Assembly: GCA_021827245.1 (NCBI GenBank)
Contig: JAKAWN010000442.1
Coordinates: 1 to 5,577, forward strand
Length of the DNA stretch: 5,577 nt
Source: Acidobacteriota bacterium
GTDB taxonomy: Bacteria; Acidobacteriota; Terriglobia; UBA7540
Direction: 5' to 3'
The notes beneath the pieces were generated by a model that saw nothing but the letters and a program-made list of their open reading frames with translations, did not search any database and was not told the DNA's origin. Positions 1 to 5,063 of the stretch are shown piece after piece. Numbering within the stretch: position 1 is the stretch's first letter; each line of letters opens with the position of its first letter. A program made the position numbers and the translations under genes.

Positions 1-1
1 C

Positions 2-298
2 GCAGGGGTATTGAGTTTCCCGGACGTGCCGCTACGCGGGCTCTACCCACGAACGCGAGTGTACGAAAAGGTGGTCGGGATGAAATCCTTCGATCCCTGG
101 CTCGAGCGACTCGAAGAGGAGATCGGTGCACGAATCCTCGATGAAATCGCGGACCAAATTCCCCCCGAGTGGTATGAATTTGACAAAGACGCGCTTCAGC
201 GCTTGCTTGAACACCTCTGGATTCGCCGGCGACGGGTAAGAAATCTGATCCTGTCAGCTAGGAACACGTACCGGCAACCCTTTCCACTCTGGAAGTGA
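2..298 (+). CDS. HipA-like kinase, C-terminal part (5' end outside window)
   Basis: This is the last 98 or so residues of a HipA-like kinase of the same small family as the complete gene at 2358-1552. The frame is open to the window edge, and similarity to the paralogue already begins at the FPD-PLRGLY motif (from base 17). The gene therefore surely starts upstream; the TTG at 11 is not taken as a real start. Aligned by eye, about 49 of 93 residues are identical. Shared features are PLRGLY, VYE, SF-PWL, EWY, LLxxLWxRR and an almost invariant tail, TYRQPFP-W-K/R. The catalytic lobe motifs lie outside the window, so activity cannot be judged. No DUF3037 gene follows it, unlike the other copy. 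It could be an intact second kinase or a truncated duplicate. Confidence 0.85.
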   Translation, partial: AGVLSFPDVPLRGLYPRTRVYEKVVGMKSFDPWLERLEEEIGARILDEIADQIPPEWYEFDKDALQRLLEHLWIRRRRVRNLILSARNTYRQPFPLWK

Positions 299-738
299 AC
301 AGCCGCGAAAGACAGTGCACGGAGGAAACCAGCTGGAGCCCGCCCAAACAGGTGGCTCTTGTCGCGGAAGAGTGCGCTCACCCCCGTGGAAACGTCACGC
401 TACACCGAGGGCGCTGTCGAGAAGTGAAGTGACCCTCACGGTGGAGGCGGTTGAGCCAACTCCCAGCTCAAACTCCTTTGGTGAACAAGCAATGTCCTCG
501 AAAGTTGACAATGAACGGAGCGCCTCCTAGGCTGCAAATGTCCTTGGGCTGTGGGTCTCAGTCTTCTCCTAGAGACCGGCTCCGACGGCAACCTTGAAGC
601 TTTCCGTCGCACTGCCGAAGAGATCGTAAGGCTTGCCGATGACCACCTCTCTCGGCGTGCTCATAAACTCCAAGCTCAATTCCCGCATTCCGGTTCTTGG
701 CTCAGCTCGGTGGGAGCTCGCCATGTTCTTTAGCGTGA
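299..738. other. Intergenic gap between converging genes
   Basis: About 440 bases lie between the stop of the left kinase fragment and the stop of the DUF3037 gene. No frame here resembles a known family. A bulged stem-loop is visible at 351-382: GGTG pairs with CACC outside, and CTCTT pairs with AAGAG around loop GTCGCGG. A smaller one lies at 451-471 (TTGAGC/GCTCAA). Neither has a T-tract, so neither is called as a terminator. On the minus strand, 724-569 forms a 51-codon frame with coding-like third-position GC; it is discussed as a finding and not called as a gene. Confidence 0.6.
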
Positions 739-1548
739 TTAGGAAAATAATTCCGACCGAAGTCGGTCCACCCAAGGTTCCAGTTCAGCAACCGGCACAA
801 CGGTGACCTGCACGTCAGCAAGCAGTCCAGCGACGAACTGATGGTGTTCATTCCCGGCCTCTGGCCTCACGTCGGTCACGACCGTAAATTCGCTGGAGGC
901 GAGCCGCCGCCGAATCCGCTCGGCGGTGTAAGCGACGATCTTCGCCTCAGCCGCGTCCCGCTCAATCGAGAGCGTATGCACAAAGCCTCGCGTGCCCCTG
1001 CGCCGATAAGCGAAATCGATCCGGAGTGGATCACCCTTATAGGTGAACTCATCTACGGCCACTTGGCGCTCGATTTGCCCGGCAAGTCCAGTCCGGCGAA
1101 AAACGTCGTTCAATCGCGATCGGAGGTACGCGCGGCCGAAGTCTTGCTCGTGCCCAAGCGCGCTGGCACGAGGCGGCGCGACGTGCTTCTGGTAGAGCCG
1201 ATCAAGTTCCGCATCGAAATCCTCGGTCAGTACCCCGCGCTCGGGGCTGAGTTCGATGGCGTTGGAAAGGGTTTCAGTTAGATTGGCAAGATAGGCGGCG
1301 GGGTCTTCGGCACTCGCCACCGCAGTCTGAAAATGGCTCTCCAAGGCGCGAAGGATTCGCTCGTCATGATTCGGTTGCAGCCGCCGTAGGCGAGAGAACT
1401 CCCCGTCTGTCTCGATAAAACGAGAGCGGAAGCGTGAGCCGGTCGGGTCAAACAGCAGCACCCCGACATTGATCCACTCGTCTCGTAGCAAATTCGCCGT
1501 GTATCGAACTACCCAGTAACTGCAAGGAGTCATGAATGGCTCGGTCAT
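739..1548 (-). CDS. DUF3037 family protein
   Basis: A 269-residue protein of unknown function. Residues 11-35 (YWVVRYTANL, then WINVGVLLFDP) match the characteristic start of the DUF3037 family: a Y-x-V-V-R-Y strand followed by an (x)NVGVLL segment. The middle (about 60-160) is charged and probably helical. A second, strand-rich block (about 165-229) contains RIDFAY, FVHTLSI and FTVVTD. No catalytic motif can be named; a degenerate nuclease-like fold in the C-terminal half is only speculation. The ATG at 1548 lies 3 bases after the kinase stop. A GGAG Shine-Dalgarno sequence is embedded in the kinase's last codons (about 1556-1559). A second ATG at 1533 lacks an equally good site. Kinase and DUF3037 genes next to each other are, from memory, a recurrent arrangement, but no biochemical role is established here. 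Confidence 0.88.
   Translation of the reverse strand: MTEPFMTPCSYWVVRYTANLLRDEWINVGVLLFDPTGSRFRSRFIETDGEFSRLRRLQPNHDERILRALESHFQTAVASAEDPAAYLANLTETLSNAIELSPERGVLTEDFDAELDRLYQKHVAPPRASALGHEQDFGRAYLRSRLNDVFRRTGLAGQIERQVAVDEFTYKGDPLRIDFAYRRRGTRGFVHTLSIERDAAEAKIVAYTAERIRRRLASSEFTVVTDVRPEAGNEHHQFVAGLLADVQVTVVPVAELEPWVDRLRSELFS
742..766 (-). terminator. Possible intrinsic terminator with UUCG loop, inside the DUF3037 3' end
   Basis: Read on the minus strand, CCGAC-TTCG-GTCGG (766-753) makes a 5-bp GC-rich stem closed by a C(UUCG)G tetraloop, an exceptionally stable RNA loop. AATTATTTT (752-744) follows, partly resembling a terminator U-tract. It sits over the last codons of the DUF3037 gene, just before its TAA stop. 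The stem is short and the tail is interrupted by A residues, so termination is plausible but not assured. Confidence 0.4.
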
Positions 1549-1551
1549 GGC

Positions 1552-2358
1552 TCATCTCCAGTGCGGAAAAGGCTGCCGGTAGGTATCTTTCGCCGCGACA
1601 ATCAGGTCGCGCACGCACGAGCGACGATCCCAAAGCCGGTTGAGTAGCTGACGGAGAGGCTCGCCATCCGAATCGTACCACTCGGACGGCATTTGGGTGA
1701 GGGCTTCTTCCATGTCTCGCTCGGTCAAGCCGGTTTCCAACTTGTCAAGCCATGGCTCGAAGGACTCGATCCCGGTCACGAACTCGTAGACGCCGGCCCA
1801 AGCGTAGAGACCACGCAGCGGCGCATCCGGGAAGTTCCATTCCGCTCCGTTGAAGCACAGCCCGTGGTCGATCATCAGCGCGCGGAAGGGGGAGGCCACG
1901 CTGGACCGACAGAAAATTACCTGACGTTTATCCGTGTTGCAGGTCCATTTGTCGAACACCAGCATGCCGAGGAAATCCTTCACGTTCCCAACTTGCCCAA
2001 GCAACTGCTCCGGCAGGGTATCGTAGACCGTGAACCTCTCCGGATCGCCCGGATAGCGTGAGCCGAACTGCAGGCCGGGGACTAGCCTGGTTCGGCCGTG
2101 TGCCCGTTGAATGACCAACTCACTACTCCTCTCGATCAGACCTGCGGAAACATTAATCACCGCCATCTCGGGCACTGGCAGCCCGAGTTTGCGAGCCAGC
2201 GACGCCGCCAGCCATTCGTTGGCGAGTAGACGCCGGTGCTGGGGATTTTCCCGGAATTTCACCACGTAATATGCATCGCTTCCGGACAATTCGCGGCAGC
2301 GCAACAGGTGCGGTTGAGACCCGCCTCGCATTCGACGGATATGTTCGAGGGCACGCAT
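1552..2358 (-). CDS. HipA-like protein kinase (HipA_2 type)
   Basis: A small stand-alone kinase related to the C-terminal kinase lobe of HipA, the Ser/Thr kinase toxin. The numbering used here counts from a TTG at 2382. A glycine-rich segment RRMRGGSQPHLLR (16-28) probably forms the nucleotide loop. YVVKF carries the likely ATP-binding lysine (K42), and NEWLAASLARKLGLPVPE (55-72) the following helix. FDKWTCNTD (143-151) has the D-x4-N spacing of a catalytic loop, and IDHGLCF (171-177) the DFG-like metal-binding site. All key residues appear present, so it should be active. The C-terminus ends in TYRQPFPHWR. ATG at 2358 is preferred over TTG at 2382 because the glycine-rich motif starts close behind it and an AGG lies upstream; the longer form has 276 residues. 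It is the first gene of an operon with the DUF3037 gene. No HipB-like helix-turn-helix partner is present. Its substrate is unknown. Confidence 0.88.
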   Translation of the reverse strand: MRALEHIRRMRGGSQPHLLRCRELSGSDAYYVVKFRENPQHRRLLANEWLAASLARKLGLPVPEMAVINVSAGLIERSSELVIQRAHGRTRLVPGLQFGSRYPGDPERFTVYDTLPEQLLGQVGNVKDFLGMLVFDKWTCNTDKRQVIFCRSSVASPFRALMIDHGLCFNGAEWNFPDAPLRGLYAWAGVYEFVTGIESFEPWLDKLETGLTERDMEEALTQMPSEWYDSDGEPLRQLLNRLWDRRSCVRDLIVAAKDTYRQPFPHWR

Positions 2359-2371
2359 CGTCGGGCCTGAT

Positions 2372-2377
2372 CTTATA
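2372..2377 (-). promoter_or_regulatory. Possible -10 element for the kinase operon
   Basis: On the minus strand this reads TATAAG, five of six matches to the TATAAT consensus, 13 bases before the preferred ATG. No good -35 hexamer is seen at 16-18 bp spacing. If used, it would give a nearly leaderless transcript that starts inside the longer TTG-initiated frame. This would favour the ATG at 2358. Confidence 0.25.
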
Positions 2378-2382
2378 GGCAA

Positions 2383-2862
2383 CGGATTCCAGATGCCAGA
2401 GGCTCGCTCGAAATCTTGGAGGGCCGATCGTCGGACCGCTAATGTAACAGCTTATTGCGGTGCCAACGGGTGAGCATCGCAACGAGCCAATGTCGGGCAC
2501 GGTGCGGTGACGCAAGGCAACGCGGACGGTCCCAGGGCCGTCCTGGTAAAAGGCTCTTCGAACGCCGCCGCAAGCGGCGCGGTCGAACGGAATCCGCGTG
2601 TCCTCTCAAGTCGATTCCAGATTCCTCGTGTTGTCTTTTTCTCGCACAGCATGGGCCAGCCGTGGAACGTAGGTATCGTACTAGCGCTCAATGTTTCTGG
2701 TTATGGAATTGTTAGACAGGTAGCATGTGCAGAAAAGGTTGATCGAGGAAGGCGAATGTTGCTAACGATTATCCGTGTTGGTCGTGCCCATTGCCCGCGG
2801 AGTTGCTTTCGCACAGGGCCTGCGGACGGTGGGCCGCATGAGGGGAGGAGTGCTCTCCGCGA
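2383..2862. other. Intergenic region between divergent genes, with GC-rich stem-loops
   Basis: About 480 bases separate the kinase operon (minus strand) from the orphan gene (plus strand), so promoters for both should lie here. Open frames exist on both strands but have arginine/serine/proline-rich, low-complexity translations and no recognisable family; they are not called. The notable content is a cluster of inverted repeats at 2524-2587, listed separately. No insertion-sequence ends, tRNA or clear sigma-70 promoter were found. Confidence 0.55.
2524..2587. repeat. Cluster of inverted repeats (stem-loops)
   Basis: Three stems are visible. GGACGG (2524-2529) pairs with CCGTCC (2538-2543). 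CCAGG (2532-2536) pairs with CCTGG (2542-2546) and excludes the first stem. Further on, a compound hairpin has TTCGA (2557-2561) pairing with TCGAA (2583-2587) outside, and CGCCGC (2563-2568) pairing with GCGGCG (2574-2579) around loop CGCAA. No T-tract follows on either strand, so these are not simple terminators. They could be a leader structure, a REP-like element or chance in GC-rich DNA. Confidence 0.5.
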
Positions 2863-3306
2863 ATGTCCACGCATAGCCTGCGGTCAATTTCTCCTTCGAA
2901 TTCCAAGAAAAATTCAGTCTGCCTTGGATGGCACGAGGGTGATTATCTCGAAGCGATCGACAACATCATCCCAATTCTATGCGAGGATTTAGAAAGCTAC
3001 GCAACCATATGCGGAGTGGCCAGGTCCGCACTCCTCAGAGACGTGTTGGAATCGATTCTTCTCGACGCACCGAGCGCCCGGGACAGGGACGACGAATACC
3101 TTCAGTGCATCGCTGCCATCCGCGACTGGCTCCTGGAAGATGTCGACGCGGTCGCGCGATCCTTCGGGGTGCGGTTCTCTCTCGTGCTGGTGGATGTGCT
3201 GAGAGTGATCATCCAAGACACTACGCTGGCCGACAATTTCGTCCGAGAACTCGCGATCCGCGTCTCCCGTGAGGAGAGACCGGGCCCCTGCGTTGCGCCT
3301 TGCTGA
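2863..3306 (+). CDS. Hypothetical acidic, helical orphan protein
   Basis: A 147-residue protein that I do not recognise. The first 25 residues are serine-rich and low in confidence. From about residue 27 the composition suggests successive amphipathic helices: EAIDNIIPILCEDLESY, then ALLRDVLESILLD, IAAIRDWLLEDVDAVARSF, and SLVLVDVLRVII. There is no signal peptide or membrane segment and no catalytic motif. Cysteines occur at 20, 40, 50, 82, 143 and 147. Third codon positions are GC-rich, especially in the second half, which supports real coding. The ATG at 2863 lies 12 bases after GGAGGAG (2844-2850), a rather long spacing. Part of that site can pair with CTCC at 2855-2858. It converges with the lipoprotein gene and is not obviously co-transcribed with anything. 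Confidence 0.5.
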   Translation: MSTHSLRSISPSNSKKNSVCLGWHEGDYLEAIDNIIPILCEDLESYATICGVARSALLRDVLESILLDAPSARDRDDEYLQCIAAIRDWLLEDVDAVARSFGVRFSLVLVDVLRVIIQDTTLADNFVRELAIRVSREERPGPCVAPC

Positions 3307-3569
3307 TGGTCTTCGACAGGAAACCCCGAGGGTGCTACGCGAGTTCGTCTCTGAGAAGCCAGCGCTCAGGCCACATAGTCATAGCGCGTATGCGACCAAT
3401 CTCCGAGCGGCGTGTAGACCCTGCTGGCGCATTGTGGTCTCGACTTGCGGTCAAGAACCGAACCCTCCATGGTGTTTCGCTGGCAAGCGGACGAGGCCAG
3501 AGATTCACAAGGCGAGCGACCAAGAATTGGCTGGGCCCCTCTGGATCTGGCATTCGGTTTCGTAGCAGC
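3307..3569. other. Intergenic gap between converging genes
   Basis: This 263-base space separates two converging stops. A small inverted repeat (CTGAG 3351-3355, CTCAG 3365-3369) has no T-tract. No terminator or gene is convincing here. A plus-strand frame crossing it has a composition unlike the called genes. Confidence 0.5.
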
Positions 3570-4469
3570 CTAGCGGAGACTCTTGCTTGGCCGAGCCGCT
3601 ACCCTGGCCAAATCCGGCCTTCCAATCGAAAGCACGTAGAAGTTCGTCGCTTCGTCCACCAGGAAATCCTCCCAGTTGGAGATAATCATATCGCCCTGCG
3701 AGTCGAAGGTGATGTAAAAGCGGGACAACTGTATGAGGTAACTCCCATCGGGTTGCTGCGAAGTCAGACCCCCCACCCAGAGGTCGCCGTCGTTCGTACC
3801 GTAGGCGTAGAAAATCGTTGGCTCAATTTCGATTTCGGCGTTTGCAGGATTGACGTTTGCGATGGCCGGAAGCACTTGCGATTCCTGGTCGCGAATGAAG
3901 GTCATGTCTTGATCAATTTTGGAGAGGTCAACACGCCCGTCACTGAGATCGATGGCGACAGTGGGGGCGCTAGGAGTCTGAGGAAGACCCATTCGTTGCT
4001 GGAGGAGGTCCAAGGGCGAGCGGTATATGGTTCCGAGTGTGAACTGCTGCGGAACAGATGAGCGGGTGAAATAGGTTCCGGCCGGTCCGACTTGAGCAAG
4101 ATACTGGCTTGCATCGTAGCCATTCGTCAGCACCGAGATTCCGAGTTGTGGGGTGTGCTCGGCAGAGGCGGGGTCTGGCTGGCCGAAAAACTCTGCTGGC
4201 ACGAAGTTCGCGGGAACCAGCGTCGAAGCGAGCGGGTTGGTTCCCGGTGAAAACTCCTCCGGCTGAAACTCGGGAAAGGTTTGCTGAACAACGGCAACCT
4301 CCTGTGCGGACAAAAGTGGAACGCAGCCAGTGCAGGAAGGCCGATCGACGGTGCCCTGACTCCCCGGGGCTGGACCGGAAGACGATCCGACGGTTCCACA
4401 GGACACGGTCATCATGGAAAGAAGAAGACTAACGAAAACGCCGGCACTGACGCGAATTTTCCTGGTCAA
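3570..4469 (-). CDS. Putative secreted lipoprotein of unknown function
   Basis: An exported protein of about 299 residues. Counting from a GTG at 4481, residues 6-10 (TRKIR) are the basic n-region, 11-25 the hydrophobic core, and MTVSC-G at 24-29 a lipobox-like site with C28 as the lipidated cysteine. The -3 residue is Thr rather than the usual Leu/Val, so lipidation is likely but not certain. A Ser/Gly/Pro linker and a C50-x-x-C53 pair follow, then a proline- and phenylalanine-rich stretch (about 66-106). The C-terminal half is strand-rich (about 174-290). I recognise no family. Two starts are possible. GTG at 4481 directly abuts AGGAGG with no spacing. TTG at 4469 is 12 bases away and still gives a full signal peptide, so TTG is preferred. 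A sigma-54-like promoter lies upstream. Confidence 0.75.
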   Translation of the reverse strand: MTRKIRVSAGVFVSLLLSMMTVSCGTVGSSSGPAPGSQGTVDRPSCTGCVPLLSAQEVAVVQQTFPEFQPEEFSPGTNPLASTLVPANFVPAEFFGQPDPASAEHTPQLGISVLTNGYDASQYLAQVGPAGTYFTRSSVPQQFTLGTIYRSPLDLLQQRMGLPQTPSAPTVAIDLSDGRVDLSKIDQDMTFIRDQESQVLPAIANVNPANAEIEIEPTIFYAYGTNDGDLWVGGLTSQQPDGSYLIQLSRFYITFDSQGDMIISNWEDFLVDEATNFYVLSIGRPDLARVAARPSKSLR

Positions 4470-4550
4470 ATTGGGTAACACCCTCCTGCATCGAGGAAGG
4501 GGTTTCCCAGCCGTCGAGAGGATGGTGCTTGAGGCGGGGCGAGCGTTCTA

Positions 4551-4568
4551 ATGCAAAGGTGTTGCCAA
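4551..4568 (-). promoter_or_regulatory. Putative sigma-54 (-24/-12) promoter for the lipoprotein gene
   Basis: Minus-strand TTGGCAACACCTTTGCAT fits the RpoN consensus TGGCACG-N4-TTGCW. TGGCA and TTGCA match, the two bases after TGGCA differ, and the invariant GG and GC are separated by exactly 10 bases. The predicted start of transcription is near 4541, giving a leader of 60-70 bases before the lipoprotein start codon. RpoN promoters need an activator ATPase; none is in the window. Confidence 0.5.
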
Positions 4569-4589
4569 GAGACGAAATGCTGGTGAAAC

Positions 4590-4607
4590 AGCGTAAGGCC
4601 TTACGCT
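4590..4607. promoter_or_regulatory. Perfect 18-bp palindrome, candidate operator
   Basis: AGCGTAAGGCCTTACGCT is identical to its reverse complement over all 18 bases. It is centred about 57 bp upstream of the start predicted from the sigma-54-like promoter. Such uninterrupted dyads suit a dimeric DNA-binding protein. A terminator is less likely because neither side has a T-tract and there is no natural loop. Confidence 0.5.
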
Positions 4608-4970
4608 AGAAGAACATCAGGACCGGTGGATAGTCGGCCAGGATGGGGGTCTTCGTGTGGCGCCCATGTTCCACTTTCGTGCGCTGGCGCGGTTTGGAAC
4701 TTTTTGAATCGGTTCCTCGTGAGGACAGGTGATCGAACTGTGCGCTCTCCCCGGGTCCGAATTGGGCCAGTTACCAGGGAAACGATCCTGCCGGTTGGGC
4801 CTCGGCGGAGATGCTTGAACAATGACGACCGGGCTGAGGCTCGATGGCTGGCGGCAGACGGGCTTTAGGGGCTCCGGGCTCTTGGACGAACACCACGTGC
4901 CAGCCGGTTTGTCAGTCGAGTGCCAGACGTAATAGCCTTATTCTTCTGCGTCGCGGAGGGCGTCTGCTAC

Positions 4971-4998
4971 TTGACAGCCGCCAACAGTTTGTTAGCAT
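4971..4998 (+). promoter_or_regulatory. Putative sigma-70 promoter for the FecR-domain gene
   Basis: A perfect -35 hexamer TTGACA (4971-4976) is followed, after 16 bp, by TAGCAT (4993-4998), four of six matches to the -10 consensus. Transcription would begin near 5005, giving a leader of about 59 bases before the ATG. Confidence 0.5.
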
Positions 4999-5012
4999 TC
5001 TCCTCTTGCGGG

Positions 5013-5040
5013 GCCGTGCCACTTGGGCTTGGCCAACGGC
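5013..5040 (+). promoter_or_regulatory. Stem-loop in the predicted FecR-gene leader
   Basis: GCCGT (5013-5017) pairs with ACGGC (5036-5040), and GCCA (5018-5021) with TGGC (5030-5033), leaving a two-base CA bulge and an 8-base loop. The hairpin ends about 11 bases before the Shine-Dalgarno sequence GAGGGGG (5052-5058), so it leaves that site free. It may stabilise the message or affect initiation. No riboswitch class is recognised. Confidence 0.35.
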
Positions 5041-5063
5041 TGGAAATCGGTGAGGGGGTAGGA

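Larger units (their letters stand above)
4482..5063. other. Intergenic region between divergent exported-protein genes
   Basis: About 580 bases hold the regulatory elements listed separately for both flanking genes. Between 4608 and 4960 nothing firm is seen. There is an imperfect long hairpin (GCCTCGGC 4799-4806 with GCTGAGGC 4833-4840, one G-U pair). Open frames on both strands there are arginine- and proline-rich and unrecognised, and are not called. No tRNA or insertion-sequence end was found. Confidence 0.5.

Noticed and set aside
841..1281. Plus-strand 146-codon frame inside the DUF3037 gene
   Set aside because: It is entirely antisense to a gene with recognised family motifs; typical mirror frame in GC-rich DNA.
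1552..2862. Classical hipBA toxin-antitoxin operon
   Set aside because: No helix-turn-helix HipB-like frame lies upstream of or within the operon, and the kinase lacks the N-terminal HipA subdomain.
2507..2992. Plus-strand 161-codon frame in the intergenic region
   Set aside because: It starts with GTG without a ribosome site, crosses the strong stem-loops and has low-complexity composition. It also overlaps the better-supported frame at 2863.
3300..4061. Plus-strand 253-codon open frame overlapping the lipoprotein gene
   Set aside because: It is antisense to a gene with a clear signal peptide, has an arginine-rich shadow-like composition and matches no family.
4197..4212. Second sigma-54-like match on the plus strand (TGGCACG, N4, TCGCG)
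   Set aside because: It lies inside the lipoprotein coding region, points away from any gene start nearby, and its -12 element lacks the TTGC core. It is probably chance from the codons.
4626..4868. Overlapping plus- and minus-strand frames in the divergent intergenic region
   Set aside because: Both translations are arginine/proline-rich with no ribosome site and no recognisable family.
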